The translations under genes were made by a program, and so were the position numbers. Below the pieces are notes generated by a model, which saw only the letters and a program-made list of their open reading frames with translations, did no database searches and had not been told where the DNA came from. From Orthonyx spaldingii (Eukaryota; Chordata; Aves; Passeriformes; Orthonychidae), in assembly GCA_013397795.1 (NCBI GenBank), contig VZTJ01002672.1:226050-290049 (forward strand): a stretch of DNA of 64,000 nucleotides, written 5' to 3'. Of the stretch, positions 27,337-39,020 are shown piece after piece. Every line of letters starts with the position of its first letter. Positions within the stretch are counted from its first letter, which is position 1.

Positions 27337-28577
27337 GCATTACTTGCATTACGCAATGAACAAAAGGAAGGGAGGCCAAGTTCCCTTCCCATTGACATGA
27401 GCTTGTGCTTGCATCTGCATATCAGTGCAATTTTTCAGCTTTCATTGATTACTCCACCACATTGCAGAACCTTTCCTGGCTCAGCTATGGTGAAAACATT
27501 ATGCCAACAGAGGATAAAAATATTTTTCTGGAAGTAATTTTCCTGCTGGCATAGTCTACTGGTACTCAAACAATATAAATTAAAACAACTGCATGCAGTT
27601 TGTGAGCACCATAGTTTGCCCAGCAGGGGTTTTACTGGCCTGGTCATGAAAATGAAAGTGCTAGTTTTTCACCATCAAAGGCAAAATCTGTGTTACAGTA
27701 GAACACTGTGTTAAAATCTTACTAAATAAAATTCAGAAGCACAATTTCAAGAAAAGAATTTTAAATATTTTGATGATATATAAAGGTATATTTTGTGGAA
27801 TGGCAGCTTTTAAAAGGTGTATGAAAATTTCACTCTCTATGGGTGTCCACCTATCCTTTCACTCAGTTTGTTTGGGGAAATCAAATTCAGCTGTGCAGCT
27901 GAAACCATTGCTCACTACTTCTGCCTACATCTTTTGCCTCTCAGTTTACTTATCACTATCAATCCTTAATATCATGTACTCCATTGCATCATATAGACTG
28001 TAGTATCAAACTCAGATTGTAGAAGCAACCACAAAAAGAGAATCTGAATCTGCTCAGAAGAGAGAAAAGCAGAGAGATGGCATTGATAACTGTCATACAG
28101 TAATAACAATCCTTGCAGTATAAATAGAAACCAAACACATTTCTCTAACAGAAACTCGGAGTAGATTTTGTTTTCTGCAGATCTTCCATCTGCAATGTGA
28201 CTTCTCTTCAGGCCTAAAATTTGGAGTAGAAAAATCCCCTCAGTACAGATCTCATTTACCAGAGAAGAAAAGAATAGGCTATACTGTATCTGCTGAAAAG
28301 TAAGATATTCTGTGTAGCATCGTGCCTCCGGGTGTTATATGACATGCAAATATAAAGATGTACATAGCTATCTGCAGACTTTGCAGGAGTGTCAATTTGA
28401 AAAGCAAAAAAATAACCTCTCCAGAATACCTATGCTTTCAGGTGGGAATCCACAGGTGTTTCATAGAATTTATGGAAATTCTGACTTTTAGCAATGGTGC
28501 AGATTTATGAAACTAAGTTATACAGTGAAAGGAAGCAACTAAATCATGTCTCTACTACTGAAAACAAAAGAAAATTT
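27337..28577. other. Intronic sequence, no element recognised
   Basis: Nothing recognised between the CR1 end and the target-site duplication of the solo LTR, apart from short non-homologous open frames. Confidence 0.5.
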
Positions 28578-28582
28578 GTATT

Positions 28583-29384
28583 TGTTGGGGTTTGGAATCT
28601 TTCTTTTTGTTTCTCTTATCTTAGAGAATTTTTGCCCATACGTTGCTAAGACACCATAACGACTGGGTGCTTAGGAAAAACAATAGAAAGACCAGTCGAG
28701 TAAAAAACTTGTAAGTAGCTATTCCCTTATTTGGACATTCCCTCTTGAAGGAGGCAGAGATCTCGGGACAGCTGGGCTGGGAAAACGGAAGGGGAGCAGT
28801 AGCTCGCTCTCTTTGCCTCTCAGCATTCGGAAGAGAGGGAAGCTGCCATTGCTTGTCACCACTGTGGAGTTTTTTCCTGGCTTCTGCTGCCTGCCTGCCT
28901 CTCCTGGAGCCAGCCCCTGCCAGCCGTGGCTTGGGAGTCGGGCTGCCCTGCCCTGCCCAGCCCTGCCGGACCCCTGCTGCAGCTTCGGGGTTTTTGCCTA
29001 CAAGAAGTCCAGGCTCCATCCCTGCTGGGGCCGTGCCTGCCATCACTGCCAGGGAGAGACAGCCGAGACCTGCGCTACAGCGCCCCCTGCAGCCGAGGAG
29101 GAGCCATCGCACCCGTCCTGCCCAACTGCTAACAGGGAGCAAGAAGAGACTGGACTGGGGGTTTGCTCTGTTCTTGTTTGTTGTGGTTGCCATTGTTGTT
29201 GTTTGTCTGTCTTGAATTATATATATATATATTAGTAAAGAACTGTTATTCCTTTTCCCACAAGATTGCCTGAAAGCCCCTTTAATTTCAAAATTATACT
29301 AATTCGGAGGGAAGGGGATTACATTTCCTCTTCCAAGGGAGGCTCCTGCCTTCCTTAGCAGACACCTGTCCTCAAACTAGGACA
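28583..29384 (+). mobile_element. Solo LTR of an avian endogenous retrovirus (ERVL-like), 802 bp
   Basis: The element begins TGTTGGGGTTTGG and ends ACTAGGACA, and is flanked by identical 5-bp duplications GTATT at 28578-28582 and 29385-29389. Ends in TG...CA plus a short direct duplication are diagnostic of retroviral integration, and 5 bp fits the ERVL-type group. A GC-rich centre (about 28745-29150) is followed by an AT stretch and a variant polyadenylation signal AGTAAA at 29234-29239, which sets the likely orientation. The 3' part (GGAGGGAAGGGGATTACATT, GAGGCTCCTGCCTTCCTTAGCA) is a bird LTR I have seen before. No internal gag, pol or env sequence remains, so it is a recombination-derived solo LTR. 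Open frames of 140-190 codons inside it are not genes. It is antisense to CNTN5 and 364 bp from the exon at 29749. Confidence 0.93.
29234..29239 (+). terminator. Variant polyadenylation signal AGTAAA in the LTR
   Basis: AGTAAA lies downstream of the GC-rich LTR body and is followed by T- and G-containing sequence. AGTAAA is an accepted weaker variant of AATAAA. Functional use is inferred only from its position in the LTR. Confidence 0.45.
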
Positions 29385-29748
29385 GTATTCAACAAAAGTA
29401 TCATGACATTGGAGTTTGGAACAATTTCTGAAGGCTTCTAAACTCTAAAAAAAATCTGTGACCTCAAGGCAGCATATTCACTTTTGATGGCGTGGAGACT
29501 ATTGTTACATTCAAGTTCTGTATCAGAAATTAGACAATTTTGTAACAAAACTCTGCTGCTATTCATTGGCATTTGCAATATATGAGCTTAAATTAGTCCT
29601 TTAGTACTCCAAAAACTGTCAGAAGAGCAGTGGATATCTCATCTTTGAAGTTCTGCAATCAAATACATATTGTACCTAAAATACTGGGCATCCAATAATG
29701 AGGAAACTGTAAAGGAGCAGTATGAATACAGACTCCAGCCTACTGTAC

Positions 29749-29844
29749 CTGGAGAATGAAGTGGAGGGGAGCACATCAGAACAACTCCTTGACCTTCACG
29801 TACAGAGACAGCACTTCTTGTCCGACCGCTAAAATTCCCCAGAT
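29749..29844 (-). CDS. CNTN5: CNTN5 internal exon, first half of Ig-like domain 2
   Basis: Seen: the minus strand shows a pyrimidine-rich acceptor (TTCTTTTGATAG) just above 29844 and a GTACAG donor starting at 29748. The enclosed 96 bp is open in one frame and enters and leaves in phase 1. The peptide includes NFSGRTRSAVSVREGQGVV followed by LMC and a PPLHSP end. It has an N-F-S glycosylation sequon, and the Cys of LMC fits the first conserved cysteine of an Ig fold. Known: contactins have six Ig-like and four FNIII domains and a GPI anchor, and act in neuronal adhesion and axon or synapse organisation. The residues match my recollection of contactin-5 better than contactin-3, -4 or -6. The incomplete first codon ends in AT, compatible with Tyr supplied by the previous exon, which is not in the window. 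The next exon is at 7509-7712. Inferred: a functional exon, since frame and both splice sites are intact. Confidence 0.9.
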
Positions 29845-32800
29845 CTATCAAAAGAACAGAGGATTTTAGTTACATACCAGAGATTTTAAATGTTGTGGCT
29901 ACTGTGACTTACATGTTATTTCCTCTTGTAAAGCTGACTGTTCCTTTTTTCATACCTTAATCTATAATAGGAGGGCCTGAGAAATAAATCTATTTCCATT
30001 ACAAAAAATTCCATGTTGCATCAGCACTTCATTACTTTTTTAGTGCACTTGTATACAGTATCAAAGTGGCAGACAATATATATATATATATGCCATTTAC
30101 AAATACATTTAATAGTGCTTTTATTTCTTTTTGCTACATCCTGCTTGATTTTCTCCCTCAGTAAAAGGGATTTATACACAGTGAAAAAGAAGAAATACAA
30201 CTGGAGGGAATACCTTGGCTAACAACCAGACTGATGATGTTGCAGAGGCCACCTGGACAACGCACACAGGACATTGTGATGACAGAAAGGAAAATCAACA
30301 CATTGGTTCCAAACCCAAACCTATTCTATAGCACTTTTACTCTTTTAAATACTTTCCTTCTGATTTCTTTGGTGCTATAAGTGCAAATGAGATGTGGGTA
30401 AATATATTTTCCCTCCAAAAGTTTCCCTCCGTCAGGGCAATAAGAAATATTTCACTATTGGAACAAAAATTTTTGAATGAAGCTCACTGCTATGAACAGT
30501 TCATTGTGATAATTTAAAGCTTCTCAACCAGAAGATCTTGTTATTCCATTTACCACATAGAACACAGAACGTGGATTCATGTTTGGGCTGGATAGTTAAG
30601 CTCTAGTATATGTATCTGTAGTAAAGAGATATGAGAGTTCAGCTCTGCCATCAGACCAGTGTCTTCACCCATTCCTCAGAGCCAGTGATGGTGCTGAAAG
30701 TCTCTGTTCTCTCAGGAGTTTTCTAGAGACATTTCTATATGATATGGATCAAGGCAAAGAGAGCAGCAAGAAGATATCTTTGAAAAGGACATAGAAGCTT
30801 CAACAAGCACTAAATGAGGATCGGAATTATGAATAGATTGGGCCCGTGGGACCTTCTCTCATTGACATTCAATGACCTGTAGCCATACCTCCTAATTTCT
30901 GCATACAGCACAAGGTGCTGGGATGAGCCAGACACCACCAAAGAGTTTGAACAGGTGGAGCAGAATTATTCCTATCTTAACTGCACTCAGTTGGCACTTC
31001 TCTGTCAGATGCTGAAATTCCACATCTTACTCCAGGCCTAGTAGAGCATAAAACTGAAGTTCAATGATTTTCAAAAGTATCTGGAGTTGATTTTTTTTTT
31101 TTTTCACATTTCTAAAATATGTTTTAGGCACAGGCAGAAGCCTAAAATTTGAATGCATCTAAATTTATGCTGTCTTTGGCCAAAATAAGCTAGTGCTTTG
31201 ATTTCAACAATAGGTAACATGTTTGAATAGAGAAAAATTATGTGGCATCCAGTAGAATTTTTTTAAAAATGGGGTTACATTACAAAACTATGAAAAATTT
31301 TTCTAGTCAATATATAATTAGAAATTAAAAAATTATATTGCATTTTAAAATAAGTACACCATGAGCTATAATACATTCTGTGCAATTTCTCTTAAAAGTG
31401 TCTCCTAATGCATGTTACCTGACAGTATATTCTGCAGAAAAGTAATTATAATTTTACGTCCATAAAATAACAGGCTGGCTCTGCATAAAAAGTTGGTTTG
31501 GATGGGACAATATGTTGCAATGGAAACTTTTCTTAGTTAAATCCTCAGGTGATTAAATGCTATTTTCCAATTAGTTATAGGAGCCTTTGGATACGTTTTT
31601 TTCCATTTCCTGCTTTGAACATGCACTGTGATGGAGAAATACACTTCTTTTTTCACCAAAGGAAAAACAAAGATATTTGTTCTTATTTTAAAATAAAAGT
31701 ATGATGTGTGACTCAAGTTTCTATCTGTTCAAAACAATTTCAAACTAAGGGAGGAACGTATTCAAAGAGCTTTGAATTTCAGCTCTCTCTGGCTGTCTGT
31801 TGATTCTGAATTGATTTTCCTGTTAGCATACAGTGGAAAAAGGATTAACAGGTACAAAAGAAGGGATTTAGCTTTTAAACAAATAAATGTAGAAAAGCTT
31901 AAAAGGAAGGAAAGGTGAAGGATCATGCTTGCAGTTCTCCCACATTAAAGTAATAAGCCCATTATGGAAAAATCAAATTAAAGGAAAATTTAATTAATTT
32001 CTTGTAAATCTCAGCCATTTCATATCTATCAACATTGAAAATAAAAGACAGGTACTAAAAATTTATACAAACCCCATTCATTTTACTTTAAAACTCTAAA
32101 GAGGTAGATAGTAAAAGAAAGGGTGGACTTCAGAAGTGAGAACTGTAAGGACTTTAGAAGAATCCACTTTAGAAGTGGGAACTGTAACCTCTCACACAGC
32201 ACACTGTAATCTTGCTGCAGTATAAACATGTAACACGTGACATGTCAAACAGCCCCACACAGAATGAGTCTGTCCTTCATCTTATTATGATGTATATGGT
32301 TGATTTATAAGAAAATATCTTCTTGTGCTCTGTAGGTGTTCATCTTTTACCCTGAAAGATTAATTTGCTCTTATCTCAGTGCTAGTGGCAAAGATGATAA
32401 CACCTACTATGTTATTTTCAAAGCAGTTCCTGGAGTTTAGCTACATAACTCCCATACTCTTTAACATAAGAAACAACCTTGACCACTTTGAAAAAATGTA
32501 GTTAAGTGCCAGCCACCATGCCTAATGTAACTTATGATTAACAATATATATGCAAAACATACAAGGCATATTTAGATGAAGTGCATGTGGCAGGAGTAAC
32601 ACAATTTCCTTTACTGCTAAAAAATTATTCAATTAAAAATTTTGTATAGTGTCACTAGTGTGCAACCTGTGACACAGGAGTGGTCTCCACTGTGAAAGGG
32701 AAATAGTAGGGAAATTCCAGAGCTACTGAAGATGCCAGACATTAAATCCAATGGGTTTGGTGCAGTGCTTTCTGATGTCCCATTTACACTGCAAGTGTAT

Positions 32801-33933
32801 TTACATTAGCTCAGTGTAGTATTTGATCTTCGAGAGAAGTTACAAGCTTGGGAAAACCATTTAGATATCTGATCCAAAGCAGTTGCTAGGTAGTGTGGCT
32901 GTCTCCACAGCGGCTATTCCCATTTTTTGGAAATGAGATAAAGCATGGGTTTGTCTCAGCACACATACCTATGTATGGGTATGCATTGTGGAAGAATGAA
33001 ACCACCACAAGAGTATCAGTTTAAATAAGACTCAACAGAAAAGGAAGCTTTCTGCAGAAAGTGAAGGAATAAAGGGAAATAAATGAGAAAAAACTGAACG
33101 CAGTGGAAGCAAACAAAAACTTTTGCAGGTTTCATAATAAAATAAACACCTAAATAAAAGTGGAAATGTTCTGGCATTGACAGAAGGACTTGTACAAAAG
33201 TTGAAGCAGTTTTTATCACTTAGTCGCCTTCCAATTCACCTTCACTTCAGTTTGCATTTTAGGTATGAGCAGGATGGATCATTCATTCACTGTGTTCATC
33301 AGTTTGCTGCAGTCAATGGGGGCAACAGAGAAGGGGCAGGTTTTTGTGACCCAGACAACAGTCCACGGATAACTGCTATGAAATTAAGATCAAATTAAAG
33401 TTGAAAACCAGATCTCGTTTTTATTGTAGGCAATTACTGCTTGGTAACCTAGCGTGGAAACTGTAGAAGGCTCTGTACTTCAGTATCAGTGACTTAAAGC
33501 AGTCAATTTAGCTTTAAAGTGGAAATTAGATTGATGTAGAACAATGTCCTCTGCCAACTCAGTTCTTTAAGTTTAAACTATTTTATATGTAAATTTATTA
33601 TGGAGTTTAAAATGGACATAATATGATATGTATTAAAATGTTTAAAGACGTATCCTGAAAATATCTAAGACAAGTATAAAGCAGGCAATATTCTTTCCAA
33701 TAAGGTAAAAATAGCTCTACACAAGGTAAGATTCTTCTGTCAGGCCAAGGACAAACTTATTTATTGCACTGTCACTAAGAGAGGGTAGCCTTTGTCTCCT
33801 TGGATTTGAAAGACAGGACTAAGAAATAGGCCTTAAGCAGGAATTGTAGCTCTTTAAAAAAGGCAAGATTTACAGGGAAAAGAATTCCATTAAAACATGT
33901 TTTTCAAAATCCCATTATAACCAAAATCAAAAA
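29845..33933. other. Intronic sequence upstream of the first exon, no gene recognised
   Basis: Begins with the acceptor tract of the 29749-29844 exon. Contains an AT dinucleotide run (30076-30091), a T homopolymer (31091-31104) and a 22-bp direct repeat (32127-32148 and 32166-32187, two mismatches). The preceding contactin exon (end of Ig1) was looked for and not seen here. Confidence 0.55.
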
Positions 33934-33962
33934 CATGGTTTGACAGTACACGTCAAACCATG
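33934..33962. repeat. Hairpin: perfect 11-bp stem, 7-nt loop
   Basis: CATGGTTTGAC at 33934-33944 is the exact reverse complement of GTCAAACCATG at 33952-33962, with loop AGTACAC. No repeat-element ends or target duplications were seen around it. Confidence 0.85.
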
Positions 33963-35251
33963 GAAAATACAAATGTTCTCTTTAATAACCCACAAACACA
34001 AGCTATAGAAGGATGAAAAGTGGGTATTTAAAAGATATCACATGTGACTCTACAGGAAACATCTACACTGGATGAATTAAATACATTATTCATAGAATAT
34101 CCATAATGTCCAAGGAAATTAATAGATTATTCTATATTGACATACATTTATTTTCTAGTAATACCAGATTAAGTAGAGACAGCTGCATTATTAGTGTCAT
34201 TCATTTGACCTAACAGTAACTTTTAATACTGAAATCATTCACTAGAAAAAGTGCGAAAGGAAGATCAGAGAAAGAGATTTCTACTATGACAGAAACATCA
34301 TCTCACCATTGATAATATGAAAAACACACATCTTGAACTTTCAAAAATCACATTACCATACGACTTTTAGATGATAAAATAAGGACAAGATTCAAACACT
34401 TTAGAATGTATCATGCTTATTATCATTGCTGCTGTTATTATTTATTACTAGAAAGGTTTTCAATCCTTCATGGGTCATCAGACTGACATGATGTGAAAAA
34501 GGTCATTTTTTTTCTCAAAGAAGTTACTATGCAAAAACAGAAATAGAGAAGCAATGATATAGTTCAAGCCTGCATGACAACAACCTTCTATCTCTGTATG
34601 TCTGCAGAGCCACTGAAGAGTTTTAAGGAAAGGGGGTCGTTATATGGATGTTTTCAGGTAGTGCCAACAAAAGGTGACAAGGAGCTCAGAAGAATGCTTA
34701 AAGAATCCTCTCTGAAAATGTAATTTAGAGAAAGGGTACACAAGATATCGTACTTATATTTAGAATTAACATTTTCCAGAATCCTTCTCAGATACTACAA
34801 GATATTTTTTTAATCAGAAAAAAAAAATCATCTTTAAAGGATCTTTGGCTAATGGTACTCCTTGGATGTGTTCTTGCAAAAAGAAGGACTTTTTTCTACT
34901 ATGCTGTCAACATGAAATTAATGTATACACCATTGATTCATTAGACCTGAACTAAATATTCATTATGAAATGCAGATAAATAGTCAAATAAAGAAACATT
35001 TTTTTCTGTCCTTAATGATAAATTTTTATTTATATAATTTTTACAAATGATAACAATTTAAAGATACATGGTCTACTGTTTATTGTTCTTCATCATAGTT
35101 GTCTATGTCTAGCTGTTTTACTTCGTAAGTAGAGAACACTTTTTTGTACTTTCTACATATCCTATCACAGTGAAGTCATGGATCCGTAAATGTGGCCAAT
35201 ATATTCTACCATAATATAATTTGTTAGAATAATAATTAACTATCCAATCCC
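33963..35251. other. Intronic sequence, no element recognised
   Basis: AT-rich sequence leading up to the truncated LTR. Nothing recognised. Confidence 0.5.
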
Positions 35252-35735
35252 TGTGACAGAGTTAATTTTCTTAGCAGTCGGTGCAGTGCTGTGTTTTGGA
35301 TTTATGTGAATAATGTTTGACAACACACTGATGTGCTGGTTTTTGTTGAGCATGATTATCCAAAGTCAAAGACTTTGTAATGCTTCGTGATCTGTCAGTG
35401 AGGAGGGGCACGAGAAACTGGAAGGCAGCATGGACCCCCGCACCAGCACCGCTGTCCCGAAGTGGCCAGAGCGATATTCCACAGCACAGAGCGTCATGCT
35501 CAGAGTATGAACTGGGAGGAGTTGGCCGGGAGGCACCGATCGCTGTTAAGGGACGGGCTGAGCATCTGTCAGTGGATGGTGAACAACTGTATTGTGCATC
35601 TCTTTTTTCTCTGGGATTTTATTTTTCTCTCTCTGTTGTCTCCTTTATAATTATTATTACCATTGCTAGCATTATAAGTATTATTTTTGTTATCCTTATT
35701 TTTATATTTTACTTTATTTCAATTCTTNTTTTCTT
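35252..35735 (+). mobile_element. 3'-truncated avian ERV LTR
   Basis: The plus strand starts TGTGACAGAGTTAATTTTCT and continues with blocks typical of an abundant bird LTR: GGTGCAGTGCTGTGTTTTGG, GATATTCCACAGCACAGAGC, GAACTGGGAGGAGTTGGCCG, and an (ATT)-rich stretch at 35650-35720. The family's TATA-like position reads GAGTATGAAC here, which is degenerate. The remaining 3' portion and terminal CA are missing, and the sequence dissolves into AT-rich DNA near 35735, so no target-site duplication can be scored. An undetermined base sits at 35728. The 119-codon open frame across it is not a gene. Orientation is antisense to CNTN5. Confidence 0.85.
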
Positions 35736-38700
35736 TTAAGTTTCCTTCCCAAATTAATTATTTATTATTATTAATTAGAAAATTTAAATTTCCTCTAAAA
35801 GACAAAAAATAGATTTTTTCACTATTTACCATGCCATACTTGTTAAAAGGAATACTACATTTCAATTAAGATATTCAGTTCTTGCCATCCTACAGAGATT
35901 TTATATAAATTATGAATTGATATGCTTCTTCCACTGCTTTGTCTTGTCTAACTACTCTTTTTTTCTATACTCTAACCTTTCATGGAGGGGTACCCCAGGA
36001 AGGTTGACGAATTTCAGAGCATTGAAGAATTTTTCATTTTGCTACACCTAGTTTCAATAACATCAATTATTACCATCAGTATCATCAATAAAGCTTAACT
36101 CTACCCAGAGCCTTGAAGAAGAAAGGGAATTCATAGGTAACAAAATCTCCCTGAACTTCAGTAGGATTTCTGCATTCATAAATCCTGAAGTACTGGACCA
36201 GAGTGAATTAAAAGAAACGTTTACATACAGAATATAATAACAAGATTATGTTGGAAACTAGAGAGCTGCTATATGATTCAACTTGGCATGTTAATTGCAC
36301 AATAACTAGGATGTTCGTGGTTACAGTTGTTGATGGCTATGATTAATTAGTTGCAATCATTCTGTGTCTGTCAGGTTTCATTGCTTCTCACAAGAATTAT
36401 TTCAGCATGCTTCTCAACTGTCTTTCATGTGTGCATACTGCAATTTCCAGGCAAAACAGAGAATCAAGGGGAAATATTATAGTTAAGTGCTTTTCATCCT
36501 TTCATTCTGTCATTTAGAAGCAACAACTAAAACCAAACAAATAAGCAACCAATCCTGAGCAACAAATGAAAGATTTTCAGATACAGGTGCCAAAATTTAA
36601 CCACTAAAGTAAAGCAGGCCAATAAATCATACTACTTCCAAAGCTTCTGAGCAAATAGATTTTTTCACTTGAGTAATACATGCAATGTATTTTTTTGTAA
36701 ACACGTTGTTTTACATAATGTTGACTGCGTCTTGAGAAACACATAGTTGTATTTGCAACCTTTTCTATAGAACTTCCACTGAGTGGTATACTAACCTGCA
36801 AAAGTGCTGTATACATGATACTGATTATCTACTACTTTCTTATTCTTTTTCCTTTCTACTTATGAGTTCTCCTTCTCTTTTTATTGGTTGCTCTTTTAGT
36901 CACTATTTTCAATCAAATTAATTCCAAACATTCAAGGATATATTGCAAACAACCTTTCACTTTGTTGTGACTTTCTTCAACTGGATGTGATTTTCTTTCT
37001 TTTAATTAGTGACAAAAGATCACAGCCAGTTAGGATTTTGGAAGATTAAACACAGAATGACTATCACAGTACAGTTTCTTATCATATGATGCAATATGAA
37101 ATGGACAGTGACTAATCTTCACACAGTTTATTGGAAAATCCCTGTGAAAGTGGTGTGGTTCACAGGAGGCTGTAACAGTAGTACACAGAAAAAAATCTTT
37201 TTTTACCCTCTGGGTGAACAAGCCATTGAGGATAACTTGTTCTGTATTTCATTGTGCAAATTCATACTAGAAAGTATTCTAAAACATTTCTTATATGTAT
37301 TTAATACTTTTAATTTATGAATTCTAGTCCTAAAATACCATAATGGCTTCACTTCCATGTATTCAAAAATATATTGAAAACCTTTAGTCTCAAAGATTCT
37401 TTTTCCTGCATCTCTTAAGTTCCAAATCTGGCCTTGTCAGAGCTGGAATTTATCAGAAGCAAGGGTATGAAAGAGTAAAGAAATTAACTTCTTCTCATGA
37501 GGGAAAGCCATCTTTTCCCTCAGGAAATGGAGTAGGCTTTCCCAAGTTCAGAAGTGACGGCACTGAGCTCATCTAAATTAAACACTTAACAACTTCCACA
37601 GTGTCTGCATTTGAGACTACCTTGCTGGAGTGATACAGACAAAGAATCTACAGGAAATAAAAGAAAATACTAACCTCCCAGGGTCCTGGTTATGAAGATA
37701 ACATGTAAGATGCTTGATAATATTTCAGTTGTTATTCTCTTTTTTAGCCTTGATTCCTTCATATTTTGCATAAATGGAGGTTTTGTTTCAGAATGTAATT
37801 ATATGCATGAACTAGGACAAATATAATATCTGAGAACCACTGTTGAGGTCTAAGGTTTGGGGAACGGCATGATTGTCCAGGTTTCAGTAACAGCTGAAGG
37901 CTTGTAGACAAAATTTCCTTGAGGTATGACATATCAAATTCTGACTCCACTCTAGACAGGTCATTTTCTGCGCTAACTTTTCACCAGACTAATGTGTATA
38001 AATGCCTCCATACTTCACTTCTGCTCTGTCATAAAGAAAAGAAGAAGGTCATAATCTCTCAGAAATTATTTATTTGATCTTCTGTAAGAGTTGTAGTGCC
38101 CAGCATGACCTACAAGTCAATTGTGACAAGATAACTAAGTGTTTGGACACATCCAAGGAGTAAATCTGGCAGACCTTGGTCTTCGCTGAATAGCTCAACT
38201 GAAAATGAAGGCCTTACAATAGAGTGTTGCCTAGGTAGCAGCATGTTGTTACATAGGATGCTAGGTAATGTTCTTGATAAGGCAGTTTGTATTGAAGCAT
38301 GTTATTCTTCTTAATATCAAGGTGATATCAGTCACTGCAAATCAGAGTTTAGGATATGAGCATGTAATTTAACAAGTAAGATTCATCAAAGATAAATAAA
38401 TTGTCACTATTCAACTGAGCAACTATAAATTACCCTCTATGTACTTTGATCTTTTCAATCTGTAATCTGGAACACATCAATTAATAGACCTGTGAAGGTG
38501 GTCTGAACATTCCTTTAATGATCTAATGTGTTGCAAATGAATCGTACAATATTTATTCATTTTTCTGATTAGAAAAGTTAAGCCTTCTTAGAGGGTTTCA
38601 TAATTTCACGTAGTCTTAACTAAAGCAGTTTCAAATGCTTTCCAAAAGGCATTTATTTCTCCCAGCTCTCTCTTTGTATTCTAATGTTATTTCCCTATGC

Positions 38701-38756
38701 CACTTATTTTCTAATTCTGCACATATTAATGTCAGAAAGCTTGCATAGTATGAAGC
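35736..38756. other. Intronic sequence, no element recognised
   Basis: AT-rich stretch with no gene or repeat family recognised. Short open frames near 36604-36816, 37030-37320 and 37759-37950 have no known domain. Confidence 0.5.
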
Positions 38757-38801
38757 ATCTCTCCTCTCCTCTCCTCTCCTCTCCTCTCCTCTCCTCTCCT
38801 C
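38757..38801. repeat. (CTCCT)n pentanucleotide array, left part
   Basis: About nine CTCCT units run directly into the undetermined bases at 38802. The array resumes on the far side at about 38992. Confidence 0.95.
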
Positions 38802-38961
38802 NNNNNNNNNNNNNNNNNNNNNNNNNNNNNNNNNNNNNNNNNNNNNNNNNNNNNNNNNNNNNNNNNNNNNNNNNNNNNNNNNNNNNNNNNNNNNNNNNNN
38901 NNNNNNNNNNNNNNNNNNNNNNNNNNNNNNNNNNNNNNNNNNNNNNNNNNNNNNNNNNNNN
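38802..38961. other. Assembly gap, 160 undetermined bases
   Basis: A run of N interrupts the pentanucleotide array. The gap edge on the left is pure CTCCT. The right edge is 30 bp of non-repeat sequence and then CTCCT again. Confidence 0.99.
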
Positions 38962-38991
38962 CCGTCAGAAATCTTGCGTATCACTACTCAC

Positions 38992-39020
38992 CTCTCCTCT
39001 CCTCTCCTCTCCTCTCCTCT
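38992..39020. repeat. (CTCCT)n pentanucleotide array, right part
   Basis: About six CTCCT units. They are preceded by a 28-bp segment (38964-38991) that is a degenerate copy of the sequence at 38731-38758 in front of the left array. Confidence 0.95.

Larger units (their letters stand above)
7713..29748 (-). other. CNTN5: CNTN5 intron between the two Ig2 exons (22,036 bp, phase 1)
   Basis: The interval starts with GTACAG next to 29749 and ends with TTTTAG next to 7712 on the minus strand, so both consensus dinucleotides are present. It interrupts a Glu codon after its first base and splits the Ig2 domain between its two cysteine-bearing halves. Its contents are listed separately: three CR1 fragments, a MIR-like relic, a solo LTR, and low-complexity tracts. 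No further exon, RNA gene or conserved reading frame was recognised within it. Very large introns are typical of CNTN5 in vertebrates. Confidence 0.85.

Noticed and set aside
28621..29235. Overlapping open frames of 140-190 codons on both strands
   Set aside because: They lie inside the GC-rich body of the solo LTR bounded by TG...CA and the GTATT duplications. Lack of stops follows from base composition and no domain is visible.
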